Shown here: one piece after another, positions 1 to 9,070 of the stretch
Layout: each line of letters starts with the position of its first letter
Numbering within the stretch: position 1 is the stretch's first letter
DNA from: Rhodococcus erythropolis NBRC 15567
Lineage (GTDB): Bacteria > Actinomycetota > Actinomycetes > Mycobacteriales > Mycobacteriaceae
Direction of reading: 5' to 3'
DNA: 64,000 bases
Assembly: GCF_001552595.1 (NCBI RefSeq)
Contig: NZ_BCRM01000001.1
Span: 248,001-312,000, forward strand
Position numbers and translations under genes: made by a program
The notes under the pieces: generated by a model
The model's input: only the letters and a program-made list of their open reading frames with translations
Databases searched by the model: none
What the model was told of the DNA's origin: nothing

Positions 1-1
1 C

Positions 2-625
2 ATCTACGGTGTCGCCGGCGGCGGTGTCGCAGCGGGCTTCGCCGCGGAACAGGCGCATGACTACGCGCCGGAACTGAACGTGCAGGCCAGCGCCATCCAG
101 GCGATGATGATCGACCCGGCAACCTTCGAGGAGACGGCGGCCGGTGGGATCGGTTCCGGCTTCGTCTTCTCGAGCATTCTCGGATTCGACGCGGGCTACC
201 CCGACGTTCGGCTCGACGATCATCTCACTCCGATCGGTCACAACGTCGCCGCAGCATTCCGCGCGTCCTGCCAGGCGCTCTACCTCGGACTCCCGTTCGT
301 TCCCTTCGACGTCCTGCTCACCAACCCGGCGCCCCGAACGATCCCGGCACTGGCCGCGGCGTACGCGGACAACACGTTGGGAAAGCAGGCGCCGGCCTCG
401 AAGCTTCTGATTTCTTCCTGTGAGGACGACTTCCTCGTTCCCTTCAGTGAGGCAGAGCAATTGGCGCAGACATATCGAGCAGACGGCGGCGACGTGGACC
501 TGCTCCCGTCGCAGTGCGGGCCGCTCGATTACGTGACCAACCTGTACAAGACGGTGACCGATCAGCTGGGTATGCAGGACATCGCCTGGCTGGCGAAGAC
601 GTTCGACGAAGCCGAAGGGAAATGA
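2..625 (+). CDS. Secretory lipase-fold protein, 3' part, probably catalytically dead
   Basis: The reading frame is open from the first bases, so the 5' end lies outside the window. The visible 207 residues resemble the C-terminal two thirds of the secreted LIP-family alpha/beta hydrolases: a nucleophile-elbow segment near the start, a cap region, an Asp-containing segment (CEDDFLVPF) and a final Trp-Leu helix. The elbow normally reads G-x-S-x-G, but here it reads GVAGGG, with Ala in the Ser position. No His occurs after the Asp segment, where the catalytic His should be. I infer a pseudo-enzyme, perhaps a binding protein. The stop overlaps the start of the next gene (ATGA), so the two are translationally coupled. 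Confidence 0.7.
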   Translation: MYGVAGGGVAAGFAAEQAHDYAPELNVQASAIQAMMIDPATFEETAAGGIGSGFVFSSILGFDAGYPDVRLDDHLTPIGHNVAAAFRASCQALYLGLPFVPFDVLLTNPAPRTIPALAAAYADNTLGKQAPASKLLISSCEDDFLVPFSEAEQLAQTYRADGGDVDLLPSQCGPLDYVTNLYKTVTDQLGMQDIAWLAKTFDEAEGK

Positions 626-1878
626 GTATGCGGAAGTCTTTGACACGCAGGGATTTCGCGCGCACAGTTCTCGTCGCTTCGGCAGGCATCGGCGGTGCGG
701 TCGTACTGGGCGGCCGGGCGTCTGCGGGTACCGGTGAACTCGACAGGTACCTCGACCTGGAAGCGGTGAACGCAAACGCCGAAGCCGCGGGGGGTCTGCA
801 TCCTTCACTGCCGTCGGATTCCGCGACGCTGCGGAGTTTGGTCGATACCGCCCGAGCATCGGGAGTGGCTCCGCACCGCTATCAGACACTGCTCAAGCAG
901 TACTGGCTCGCAGTCGGGACGGAGTCGGCAGGTATCGATCTCGCTTCGTGGACTCCCTTCGACGGTGTGCACGCGAATCTCGGAAACCTCACCAACACCT
1001 TCCAGTTCTACGAGCGACTGCAGCTCGAGCATCAAGAACTGCAGTGGGCAGGCATGGGCGGAATGGTCGGGCCCGCTTTTGCCGGTGGACTCCTCGACTT
1101 GGACTACGGGCGGGTTGTGCTGGAAGTCCAAGCGATCAGCGAAGCGATGGCACTGGTGTGGCGAGAGATCGACCGCATCGGGTCGCCGGTCGCAACGTCG
1201 ATGGGAGCACCCGAGGACGTTGCGGCGCTTCTCCAGGTCGGCCACGACATCCGCCCCGAGGACGTGATGTGGTTCCAGGGGAAAGTGATTGCGATGAGCA
1301 AACACATCTTCTCGGATCTGATTCCCATGCACATGGCGTGGGTTCACGACGGTGTCGACGGCATCGCCGAGCTCGATCGGGCAGGGCTGCTCGACGAGAA
1401 CGCCCGTATCGCGTGGGACAACATTGCTTCGGGGACACCGGAGTCGGTCTTCGACGGCAATGTGCGTCTACTGCGCCGTGAGCAGTACCAGTCGGTGGGT
1501 GATCAGTGGGACGAGGCGAAGGCCTACCGCGGCAGCGTCGGTCGCTCGTTGACCTACCTGACCACCTTCGCCGCATCACCGTCCATGCCTGGCGTCGTAC
1601 CGCCGCGTGAGTCGAACCCGCTCTCGTTCGCGGTGGGCAATACCGTTGTGCAAACACCGCTTCCGGACTTCAACTGGGCGGACCGGGACGGTCGTTGGAC
1701 CTACATCAACGGTCAGCTGCTCTCGGTCTACAACAACCTGATGAACAATCAACCGGAACTGTGGCGAGCGACGCTGGCAGCGCCCGTCTCCGTTCGGATA
1801 ACCGAGCAGAGAATGATCGCTCGCTTGCCGGACATGTTGCGGTCCATGCTGGCAACTCTGGCGATCACGGTCAACTGA
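622..1878 (+). CDS. Tat-exported protein of unknown function
   Basis: The 418-residue protein begins with a twin-arginine signal (LTRRDFARTVLVAS, then a hydrophobic stretch ending near ASA), so it is probably exported folded and may carry a cofactor. I chose the ATG at 622 because it overlaps the preceding stop and places the signal at the N-terminus. The mature part is mostly helical, with a His-rich central segment (SKHIFSDLIPMHMAWVHDG) and an EHQELQWAGMGGM motif. I do not recognise the family with certainty. Coupling to the lipase-like gene upstream suggests the two work on the same extracellular process. Confidence 0.75.
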   Translation: MSMRKSLTRRDFARTVLVASAGIGGAVVLGGRASAGTGELDRYLDLEAVNANAEAAGGLHPSLPSDSATLRSLVDTARASGVAPHRYQTLLKQYWLAVGTESAGIDLASWTPFDGVHANLGNLTNTFQFYERLQLEHQELQWAGMGGMVGPAFAGGLLDLDYGRVVLEVQAISEAMALVWREIDRIGSPVATSMGAPEDVAALLQVGHDIRPEDVMWFQGKVIAMSKHIFSDLIPMHMAWVHDGVDGIAELDRAGLLDENARIAWDNIASGTPESVFDGNVRLLRREQYQSVGDQWDEAKAYRGSVGRSLTYLTTFAASPSMPGVVPPRESNPLSFAVGNTVVQTPLPDFNWADRDGRWTYINGQLLSVYNNLMNNQPELWRATLAAPVSVRITEQRMIARLPDMLRSMLATLAITVN

Positions 1879-1881
1879 ACT

Positions 1882-1917
1882 CGGCGGTGGCGGGGCCTCG
1901 GGGCCCCGCCACCGCCG
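1882..1917. terminator. Bidirectional terminator hairpin
   Basis: Perfect 16-bp inverted repeat (left arm 1882-1897, right arm 1902-1917) with a 4-nt loop. It lies between two convergent genes ending at 1878 and 1930, so it can serve both. Confidence 0.8.
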
Positions 1918-1929
1918 TGAACTCCTGGG

Positions 1930-3306
1930 TCAGGCCTGGCTCAGCTCCGCTTGCATACGCGCGGCGTCCTTGCCGACAGTGCGAGTGGCCAGATAGATGA
2001 ATACCGCAGTGAGCGCCAACATGATCGGCACGAGATACATGGCCGAGTTCAACCCGTCGCCGGCGTACTGAGCCAACTTCCCGGTACCGGCATCGGCAAG
2101 CGCACGCTTGGCGAACCAGTCCGAAATCGCGCCCACGGCAACTGGTCCCGAGAATCCGCCGAGAAGATACATGGCAGCGAAGAACAACGCCGTCGCAGTG
2201 CCTCGGAGCCTGGGAACCACGACGTCGTGAATGGCAGGGTAGACGCTGATGTAGAAGCCGTAGGCCAACAACCACCCGGCCGAGAATAAGAGCGTGAACA
2301 TCACGACGTTCCCGCCGTGCTGCAACAGTGCCAGTGCCGTCAAAGGTGCTGCCAATGCCGAGGTTCCGACACCGATCATCAACCGTGCGCGCGGTGAGCG
2401 TGCGCTGGCCTTGTCAGCGTAGCGAGCGCCGAGAAGCAAGCCGATCAAGCCCGTGATTCCGACGATGATGCCGGTGACCGATGCCGCAGCAGTCAGTTTC
2501 AGGTGGTACTGGCGCATCAGAAGCGGGACGACAAACGAATTCACTGCGTAGGCGGCGAAGTTGAACGTCAGTCCGGCAAGGATGAGCCAACGAAGCGTGG
2601 GAATTGCGAGCAGACGACGGATCGGACGGGTGATCGGTGCCTGTGAAACAGCGGCTGCGCGGGCCTCCGGACTTTCGGAACCACCACGAACCGGATCTGC
2701 CATGCGGTAGAGCACGACTGCCAGCAGGACACCGGGAATCGCCGCGAGGAAGAACGGTGCACGCCAGCTGTCGAATGCCTCGGCGATCTTGCCGACGGTG
2801 AAGTAGGCGAGCATGAGGCCAATCGGCAAACCGAGCATGAAGACACCAAGTGCGCGTGAGCGTCGTTCCGCCGGGTAGATATCACCGATCATCGAGTTGG
2901 CTGCAGGTGTGAAGGTCGCTTCGCCCACGCCGACGCCTAGACGCGCGAGGATGAACAGCACATAGCTGCCGGCGGCACCGGTTGCTGCCGTCAGTCCGCT
3001 CCACACCAGGAGTCCGATCCCGATGATCTTGGGACGGTTCTTCGTGTCGGCCAACCGGCCCAGAGGCAGCCCTGCGACTGCGTAGACGAGGGTGAATGCA
3101 GAGGTGATCAATCCCAATTGCAAGTCGCTGAGCGAAAACTCGTTCTTGATCGGCTCGGCAACGACCGAGGGGATCGCCCGGTCGAAGAAGTTGAGCATGT
3201 TTGCGAGAAACAGAGCGACGAGTGTGCCGCCGAGAAGTTTGTCGCGTGTTCCGACAGGGGCGCCGTCGATGGACGGCAGCGGCGGAGCGTCTCGTTGAAT
3301 TGACAT
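1930..3306 (-). CDS. MFS transporter, spinster-like
   Basis: A 458-residue integral membrane protein of the major facilitator superfamily. The first membrane helix (FLANMLNFFDRAIPSVV), the loop motif GRLADTKNRP and the ARLGVGVGEATFTPA segment are typical of the spinster/hexuronate-like branch. I chose ATG 3306 because GGTGGA lies just upstream and the longer frame adds a non-membrane leader of low plausibility. It lies 52 bp downstream of the SGNH hydrolase gene on the same strand, so co-transcription is likely and uptake or export of an esterase product is a reasonable guess. The substrate is not visible. Confidence 0.85.
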   Translation of the reverse strand: MSIQRDAPPLPSIDGAPVGTRDKLLGGTLVALFLANMLNFFDRAIPSVVAEPIKNEFSLSDLQLGLITSAFTLVYAVAGLPLGRLADTKNRPKIIGIGLLVWSGLTAATGAAGSYVLFILARLGVGVGEATFTPAANSMIGDIYPAERRSRALGVFMLGLPIGLMLAYFTVGKIAEAFDSWRAPFFLAAIPGVLLAVVLYRMADPVRGGSESPEARAAAVSQAPITRPIRRLLAIPTLRWLILAGLTFNFAAYAVNSFVVPLLMRQYHLKLTAAASVTGIIVGITGLIGLLLGARYADKASARSPRARLMIGVGTSALAAPLTALALLQHGGNVVMFTLLFSAGWLLAYGFYISVYPAIHDVVVPRLRGTATALFFAAMYLLGGFSGPVAVGAISDWFAKRALADAGTGKLAQYAGDGLNSAMYLVPIMLALTAVFIYLATRTVGKDAARMQAELSQA

Positions 3307-3358
3307 GATTGTTCCACCCTTTTCGCGAGTGCTGAATGAATTGTGTTGGGGGAGAGGC

Positions 3359-4234
3359 TCAGGACAGAGCGTCGGCGACGGTTTTGCCGATCGCCTGCAT
3401 CCCGGCCGCAGTGGGATGCAGTGGAACCGCCGGCTGGGTAGGGACGATTCCGGTGTAGTAAGCAGTGGCAGGGTCAGTGCAGATGTCATGCCCGGCAGTG
3501 GCTTCGGTGATGTCGATGTACTCGACGCCGTGACGGGCCGCCGTTGCTGCCATGACCGTGTTGCCGTAGTCGATCACACTCTGGAGATAGTCGGCGTCGC
3601 GCGGCCAGAACGGCTGGGTGCCGGGGCATCCGTCAGCGGCGATGTATGTTCCGTATCCGATCACGACGATGCGCGCCGAGGGCGCTCGGTCGCGAACCGA
3701 TTCGAGCATGGAACTCCAACCTGCGGAGGCATTTTCGACCAACTGTCGCTGTTGGTCGACGCCGCCTGCGGTGAACTTGTCACGGCAGGACGTTCCGGTG
3801 GGTTCGGGGAGAGGATTTACGCAGCTCAGAACTGTCGGGAACAACGAGATGTCGTTGGCGCCGATTGTGATGGTGACGAGGTCGGTATCGGGCCCCAATG
3901 CTGTTTCCTGCGGCGGTACTTGACCGGAGAACGTCGTTTGTGCGGTGTCCGTGACGTTGGCGGATCGCGCCGACGAGCAGGTCACATCCGTGAGGTGGGC
4001 GCCGAGTCTTTGCGCCACCACGGAAGGGTAGTTGTCGAGTGATCGTAGGCAGCCCGGCGCCGATGAATCTTGTTCGGCGACCAGCGGGCCGGCCGCCGCG
4101 GAATCGCCGAGAGCGACGTATTGGATGGGGCTGGCATGCGTTTCGGCATGTGACACACCGGTCCCGAGTGCCGCGATCGAACCGGCAGCCACGACGCCTG
4201 CCAGAATGGCTGCGCTGTGCGTTTTCCACGTCAC
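3359..4234 (-). CDS. Secreted SGNH/GDSL-family hydrolase
   Basis: 291 residues with an N-terminal signal peptide (hydrophobic 8-28, cleavage likely after SHA near 30). Block I is GDSAAAGP with the nucleophile at Ser45, block III is GANDIS, and the C-terminal HPTAAGMQAIG supplies the His. Six Cys in the mature part suggest disulfides, as in actinobacterial secreted SGNH lipases and esterases. It probably cleaves an ester substrate outside the cytoplasm. It is divergent from the PucR regulator, which may control it, and is followed by the MFS gene on the same strand. Confidence 0.88.
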   Translation of the reverse strand: MTWKTHSAAILAGVVAAGSIAALGTGVSHAETHASPIQYVALGDSAAAGPLVAEQDSSAPGCLRSLDNYPSVVAQRLGAHLTDVTCSSARSANVTDTAQTTFSGQVPPQETALGPDTDLVTITIGANDISLFPTVLSCVNPLPEPTGTSCRDKFTAGGVDQQRQLVENASAGWSSMLESVRDRAPSARIVVIGYGTYIAADGCPGTQPFWPRDADYLQSVIDYGNTVMAATAARHGVEYIDITEATAGHDICTDPATAYYTGIVPTQPAVPLHPTAAGMQAIGKTVADALS

Positions 4235-4371
4235 TCGAGGCTCCTATTTGGTCGAAGGTGGGACTTCCAGGTACGCCGCTGATTGTGAATTCGAGAGTGG
4301 CGTGGGTTACATAGTGATAGGAAAAAGGCAGGTCGGCCTTGTGGTGGCAATTCAATTCTGTGGAGGGTTTT

Positions 4372-5655
4372 GTGTCAGGAAACAAAGGTCTGCCGTTCGA
4401 ACCGATAGTGGTTGGCGGCAGATCTCTAGCCGACCGATTGGCGCAACGCACCCATCCGCTGGTCAATGCGACGGTCGATCTGGTCCACCGCGACGTCACC
4501 TTCTACCGGTTGCTTCCGGACGAGGCGTTGCGTAACGACGTGACGACCATCGTGAGGCGAAATTTGGAACTGTTCATTTCGATGCTCCGGACGGGCGCAG
4601 ATCTGGCGCCCGAGTTGCTCGCCGACATCAGCGAATCGGCTCGTCAACGGGCGCAGGAATTGGTTCCGCTCAGTGAGGTACTGCGCGCATATCACCTGGC
4701 AGCAGGGTTGTGGTGGGAGACGATCAGCGAATGGGCGGTCCCGGAAGACGGTGTTGCACTTGCCCGCACCGGACGACTCCTGAATGCATACACCGCGGCC
4801 TCCACGTCCGCGGTTCTTGCCGGCTACGGTTCCGACCACGCCACCCAGACGGACGAGGATTCGGCGCGAAGGTCCCTGTTCGTAGCACTTTCGACGGGTG
4901 TCGACGTGGATCGCGTCTCCGACGAGGTGGGAATCAGGTTGGCGCGCCTGTACTGGGTGGTGGCTCTGCACGTCGAGCGGAATGACGACGAGTCCTCGAC
5001 CGAGGTGGACACTGCCGTCGCCGAGCGGAGGAAGGTGCGCCACCTGCAACGAGAGCTCGATCAGGTGGGACGTGACAAAGCCCTCGGGGTGCTCGGGAGC
5101 AGCGGCGGAGCCGTACTGATTCCCATTGTGGAATCGGAACCTGCAGAGGGAAACTGGGCGTCGAGTCCGCAGTATTTGTCATTGTGTCGACGTTTGGGTG
5201 ATCTCGAGAAGGTCATCGGTGCATCGACGGTTGCCGCTGTACACGTCGCGGCGCCCACGGCAATTCCAGCGGCGGTCACGCAGGCGCGCGAGGTGCTGAA
5301 CGTTGCCCGAAAGTACGGACGCACCAGTGGGGTCGTCCGTCTCGAGGATCTTGCAGTGGAGTATCAACTGACCCGCTTCAGTGCTGCGCTGCCGATACTC
5401 GCAGATGTGTTGTTGCCGTTGGAGTCCGATAGCGCGGTACTCGAGACGCTCGAATCTTTCATCGACTCCGGATTCGATCGAGCCGCCACCGCCCGGCAGC
5501 TACACGTACATCCGAACACAGTGGTGTACCGCCTGCGAAAGGCGAGTTCCCTGACGGGACTTGACCTGTCGTCTCCGAAGGATCTTGTGCAAGTCACCAT
5601 GGCGCTGGGAGCGCGTCGCGCAATCGGTATGGAGGCGGACTCTTCCCAAACGTGA
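4372..5655 (+). CDS. PucR/CdaR-type transcriptional regulator
   Basis: The C-terminal about 60 residues form the PucR-type helix-turn-helix (ATARQLHVHPNTVVYRLRKA), preceded by the degenerate GGDEF-like sensor domain usual in CdaR/PucR regulators; the N-terminal half is helical and does not match a named sensor. I prefer GTG 4372, which has GGAGGG five bases upstream, over TTG 4339, giving 427 residues. It diverges from the SGNH-MFS pair with about 137 bp between starts, so regulation of that pair is the simplest inference. Confidence 0.85.
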   Translation: MSGNKGLPFEPIVVGGRSLADRLAQRTHPLVNATVDLVHRDVTFYRLLPDEALRNDVTTIVRRNLELFISMLRTGADLAPELLADISESARQRAQELVPLSEVLRAYHLAAGLWWETISEWAVPEDGVALARTGRLLNAYTAASTSAVLAGYGSDHATQTDEDSARRSLFVALSTGVDVDRVSDEVGIRLARLYWVVALHVERNDDESSTEVDTAVAERRKVRHLQRELDQVGRDKALGVLGSSGGAVLIPIVESEPAEGNWASSPQYLSLCRRLGDLEKVIGASTVAAVHVAAPTAIPAAVTQAREVLNVARKYGRTSGVVRLEDLAVEYQLTRFSAALPILADVLLPLESDSAVLETLESFIDSGFDRAATARQLHVHPNTVVYRLRKASSLTGLDLSSPKDLVQVTMALGARRAIGMEADSSQT

Positions 5656-6113
5656 TGCGTCTGTGGTTCTCGGTGAACGAGCCGGAGGGCTGGCGATCCG
5701 GTGGGGAGACATGGCCAGGCGCCGTATGTCGGGCCACCCACACACGGTTCGGGTGGTCCGCCCGTCGAGACCCGGCAGAGCTTGTCGGTTTCGCGAACCC
5801 TGAATTGATCTTCGACACCTCGGCCGGGACGGGGCAGGAACACCTGGATGCAACATCGTGATCTGTGACAACGAATTGTTGCCGTTCCGCGTTGTCAACC
5901 TTCTCGGTGACTCTGCTGCTCAGATAGGTAATGCGGCGGGCGCGTCGATACGAGATGCTGGTAGATGACGGTTTCGAACCCGAATTGTTGCCCAATATTT
6001 ATGTTTAGTCTGTGTGACGGTCAGTGAACAGTAAATTTGAGTCAAATGATGCAACCGTGGCGAAATGTTCGCTACCGTGTGCTGGACAACCGACAATCTG
6101 GGGGTTCGGCTAC
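5656..6113. other. Intergenic stretch without a confident gene
   Basis: About 460 bp. The best candidate is a short + frame at 5652-5861 (69 codons, GTG start overlapping the PucR stop, high third-position GC), but it has no recognisable similarity or clear RBS, so I leave it uncalled. The right part (5985-6050) is AT-richer and is where the promoter of the next gene would lie. No convincing terminator hairpin was seen after the PucR gene. Confidence 0.4.
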
Positions 6114-6752
6114 ATGGCAAATGTTCGCAGGTCTGTGACGAAGGGATTGATCGCTGCTTCGGTGATCGCCGCAGCTGGCGTGGGCCTTTCGCCGGCGACA
6201 GCGAGCGCCGACATCACACCGACCACGGTCGTCAACGGTATCTTGTCGACTGTCGGCGGCTGCCAGACGCCGGTGCGGTCTCTCATCCTTGCGTGCACGG
6301 GTGCTGAGACGCTGACGCGCCAGTCGCCCGTGCTGCTCGACCTCAACCCGGTGGGTACCAACATCGTCGTCTTGGGCGCCGGCCTCTTCGACGACGGCAC
6401 GATGCGTCCGATGCTGGTCGACCGACTTCAGGCGGCGCTGCAGCTGGCTCGTCAGTACCCGCAGTCTCCGATCATCACGAGCGGTGGGGCCCCGAAGGCC
6501 GGAGTGACGGAAGCCAGGGCGATGCGCGAGTGGCTCGTCGCCAACGGCGTCGACCCGGGCCGGATCACCGAAGAAGGAACGTCGTGGTCCACGGTGGAGA
6601 ACGCGCTCAACTCTGCGCGGATTCTCGCCGATCGAGGAGCAACGGGCGTGGTTGTGGTCTCGAGCGCCAATCACGTGGAACGCGCGATGGTGGACTTCCG
6701 GGTTGCAGTTCTCGGCCGGATCCCGGTCGCAGGCGTGATCGCTGCGACCTGA
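6114..6752 (+). CDS. Secreted YdcF/DUF218-family protein
   Basis: 212 residues. An N-terminal signal peptide (KGLIAASVIAAAGVGLSPATASA) is followed by a DUF218 domain: NIVVLGAGLFDDGTMRPMLVDR, the ITSGGAPK segment, TEARAMREWLVANGVDPGRI, then ENALNSARIL and the VSSANHVERA end motif. DUF218 proteins such as SanA and ElyC act in envelope or peptidoglycan metabolism, but the reaction is not established. ATG 6114 has a G-rich stretch about 8 bases upstream. The gene stands alone and is convergent with the efflux pump. Confidence 0.82.
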   Translation: MANVRRSVTKGLIAASVIAAAGVGLSPATASADITPTTVVNGILSTVGGCQTPVRSLILACTGAETLTRQSPVLLDLNPVGTNIVVLGAGLFDDGTMRPMLVDRLQAALQLARQYPQSPIITSGGAPKAGVTEARAMREWLVANGVDPGRITEEGTSWSTVENALNSARILADRGATGVVVVSSANHVERAMVDFRVAVLGRIPVAGVIAAT

Positions 6753-6769
6753 CGCACCCAGCTGCCCAT

Positions 6770-6816
6770 ACAGTTCCGCGTACCGCCGGAATCACCCGGA
6801 CGGTACGCGGAACTGT
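6770..6816. terminator. Bidirectional terminator hairpin
   Basis: Perfect 16-bp arms (6770-6785 and 6801-6816) around a 15-nt loop, between convergent genes ending at 6752 and 6827. Confidence 0.75.
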
Positions 6817-6826
6817 TTCTGGGTTG

Positions 6827-8491
6827 CTACTTTCGTCGTTGCAACTCGTCGTCACCTTCGGTCAGAAGCGCAAGTTCGGCATCGACGGTGTCGGAATCGA
6901 TCTCACCGGGAACGGCGATCTTCGCCAGGAGTTGCTCGTCACCACTTTCCGTCCGAAGCGCCTTCTCCCTGATGAAGGCGATCGCGATCAGACTCAACAG
7001 AGCCAGGATTCCGGCGATGAGGAAGACCCGTGCGGTGGCATCGCCGTACGCAGCGCGGACCACATCCTGGATCGCTTCGGGTAGTTCGTTGAGGTTCGAC
7101 AGCCCTGCGCCGGACCCTCCGGAGGCACTCAGATCGACCCCGATTGCGCTGAGTCCCTTGGTCGTAAGATCTGCAACGTGAGTGGAGAGCACTGCGCCGA
7201 GGACGGACACGCCTGCCGCGCCGCCGAGTGAGCGGAAGAACGAGACCGTCGAACTTGCGGTGCCGAGATCGCTAGGCGCGACGGTGTTCTGAACTGCGAG
7301 AACAAGATTCTGCATCACCATGCCCATCCCGGCGCCGAGCACGAAGAGGAACAGTCCGACCCAGAACATCGGCGTCGCGTGATCGATGGTCGAGAGGAGG
7401 AAGAAGCCTGCCGACATTGCGACGGCACCGGCGATCAGGAAGCCCTTCCAGCGCCCGAACTTCGTGATCATTGCCCCGGACAGGCCGGCGGAGAGCATGG
7501 AACCGATCACCATGGGCAGTGTCAGAAGACCTGCGGCAGTGGGAGAGTAGCCGCGGGCAATCTGGAAGTACTGACCCAAGAACACTGCTCCGCCGAACAT
7601 TGCGACGCCGACGGCGATGCTTGCCAGCGTCGCCAGCGTGGTAGTCCGATCTCGGAAGAGGCGGAGCGGAATGATGGGTTCCTTGACCTTGCTTTCCACC
7701 CACAGCGCTGCGGCGAGCAGCACGACGCCGAGTCCGACGAGGAAGAACGACATCGCAGAAGCCCACTCGAAGTTCTTACCTGCCAAAGTGACCCAGATCA
7801 AAAGAGTGCTGACACCGGCGGCAATGAGGGTTGCACCGACGTAGTCGATGCTGACGTCCTTCTTGACGATCGGGAGGTTCAACGTACGCTGCACGACGAT
7901 CAATGCGATGACTGCCAGCGGCACGCCGACGAAGAACGTCCAGCGCCAGCCGAGCCAACTGGTGTCCACGATCAGGCCGCCGATCAGCGGGCCGGCGACT
8001 GTCGCGACGGACATGACGGCTGCGATCGGTCCCTGGTATCGACCACGCTCACGCGGGCTGAACATCGCCGCGATCACGATGATCACGAGGGCTTGCAAGC
8101 CGCCGAGGCCCAGTCCCTGAACAGCGCGGAAACCGATCAGCATGCCGACCGATTGCGACATGCCCGCAAGGATCGAGCCGATCGTGAACAGCGTGATGGA
8201 CAGCTGGACCAACAGCTTCTTACTCACCAGATCCGAGAACTTGCCCCAAATGGGAGTTGTTGCGGTGGAAGCCAACAGCGTTGCCGTCACGACCCAGGTG
8301 TACTGATCCTGGGTGCCGTGTAGTTCGGTGATGATGGTGGGGAGTGCATTCGAGACGATCGTCGATGACAGGAATGCGACGAACATGCCGAGTAGGAGCC
8401 CGACAAGTGCCTCGATCTTCTGCTTGTGGGTCATCGGCGCATCGGTCGATGACTGAGGTGGTGGAACGTCGGTAGACGTGAAAGAACTCAT
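6827..8491 (-). CDS. DHA2-family (EmrB/QacA-like) drug efflux MFS transporter
   Basis: 554 residues with the layout of 14-helix proton-antiport multidrug pumps: helix 1 LLLGMFVAFLSSTIVSNALP, then QYTWVVTATLLASTATTPIWGKFSD (in two pieces, helix 2 and motif A) and GPLIGGLIVDTSWLGWRW (motif C region). The long C-terminal segment with a 50-residue acidic tail is cytoplasmic. Two MarR-family genes lie directly upstream on the same strand; the nearer ends 48 bp before this start. That arrangement and the operator-like repeats between the MarR genes suggest repression relieved by a toxic ligand. Confidence 0.88.
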   Translation of the reverse strand: MSSFTSTDVPPPQSSTDAPMTHKQKIEALVGLLLGMFVAFLSSTIVSNALPTIITELHGTQDQYTWVVTATLLASTATTPIWGKFSDLVSKKLLVQLSITLFTIGSILAGMSQSVGMLIGFRAVQGLGLGGLQALVIIVIAAMFSPRERGRYQGPIAAVMSVATVAGPLIGGLIVDTSWLGWRWTFFVGVPLAVIALIVVQRTLNLPIVKKDVSIDYVGATLIAAGVSTLLIWVTLAGKNFEWASAMSFFLVGLGVVLLAAALWVESKVKEPIIPLRLFRDRTTTLATLASIAVGVAMFGGAVFLGQYFQIARGYSPTAAGLLTLPMVIGSMLSAGLSGAMITKFGRWKGFLIAGAVAMSAGFFLLSTIDHATPMFWVGLFLFVLGAGMGMVMQNLVLAVQNTVAPSDLGTASSTVSFFRSLGGAAGVSVLGAVLSTHVADLTTKGLSAIGVDLSASGGSGAGLSNLNELPEAIQDVVRAAYGDATARVFLIAGILALLSLIAIAFIREKALRTESGDEQLLAKIAVPGEIDSDTVDAELALLTEGDDELQRRK

Positions 8492-8539
8492 GAATATCCT
8501 TGCATCGGAGAATGATTCGATCTGATCGTGCAGCGTCGG

Positions 8540-8998
8540 TCAGTGCGCCGCGTGGGACTCTGGGCAGGTCGAGCGGCGTAGTCGATCGAGTGCACATGCG
8601 ACGTCGACGGCGTCCTCTTCGGTCCATCCGTCGAGATGGTCGATGAGTCGCTGCGCCTGGGCGCGACGATGGAAGACCAGGGTCTGGACGCCGAGTGGAG
8701 TCAAGGACAGGAGCGATGCCCGTCCGTCGTCCGGGTTCGGTCGCCGCTGAATGTATCCACAAGATTCGGCGTGTGTGATCTGTCTGCTCAGCGTCGAGAC
8801 TGTCACTCTCAACTTTTCCGCCAGATCCGTCGATCTCGTGGAATCTGCGGCCGACAACTGCGAGAGGAGGGCGCCGAGTGGGTCCGGCAACATGCCGGGG
8901 GACAGTTGGCGTGAGCCGGTCGACGAAACCTCGCGGTGGCGCCGGACTAGGGCGCGAAGGTTGTCGAGGATTGCCTCGGCACTGTCGTGAGTGATCAC
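8540..8998 (-). CDS. MarR-family transcriptional regulator
   Basis: 152 residues from GTG 8998, chosen because GAGGGGG lies five bases upstream; a longer frame to 9058 would run through the operator-like palindrome. The winged helix spans about residues 50-110 (TDLAEKLRVTVSTLSRQITH, then the wing RRPNPDDGRASLLSLTPLG). It is the gene next to the DHA2 pump and is likely its direct repressor. Confidence 0.85.
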   Translation of the reverse strand: MITHDSAEAILDNLRALVRRHREVSSTGSRQLSPGMLPDPLGALLSQLSAADSTRSTDLAEKLRVTVSTLSRQITHAESCGYIQRRPNPDDGRASLLSLTPLGVQTLVFHRRAQAQRLIDHLDGWTEEDAVDVACALDRLRRSTCPESHAAH

Positions 8999-9013
8999 GG
9001 CCACCCCCTCGAA

Positions 9014-9070
9014 TAGTTGATATTTGCAACTATAGATCAAGTTGGTTGCACTGCACAACTACTTTGTTGT
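9014..9070. promoter_or_regulatory. Clustered MarR-type operator repeats
   Basis: TAGTTGATATTTGCAACTA (9014-9032) is an inverted repeat with 6-bp arms. AGTTG...CAACT (9040-9060) and ACAAC-TACTTT-GTTGT (9055-9070) follow. All are built from GTTG/CAAC half-sites, the usual appearance of MarR operators, and they fill the gap between the two MarR genes. Confidence 0.55.

Noticed and set aside
5652..5861. 69-codon frame overlapping the PucR stop
   Set aside because: Third-position GC is high, but there is no clear RBS or recognisable similarity, and competing frames exist on the other strand.
7379..8323. 314-codon reading frame on the plus strand
   Set aside because: Mirror frame of the DHA2 pump gene, rich in Asp/His/Gln, which reflects membrane codons read in reverse.
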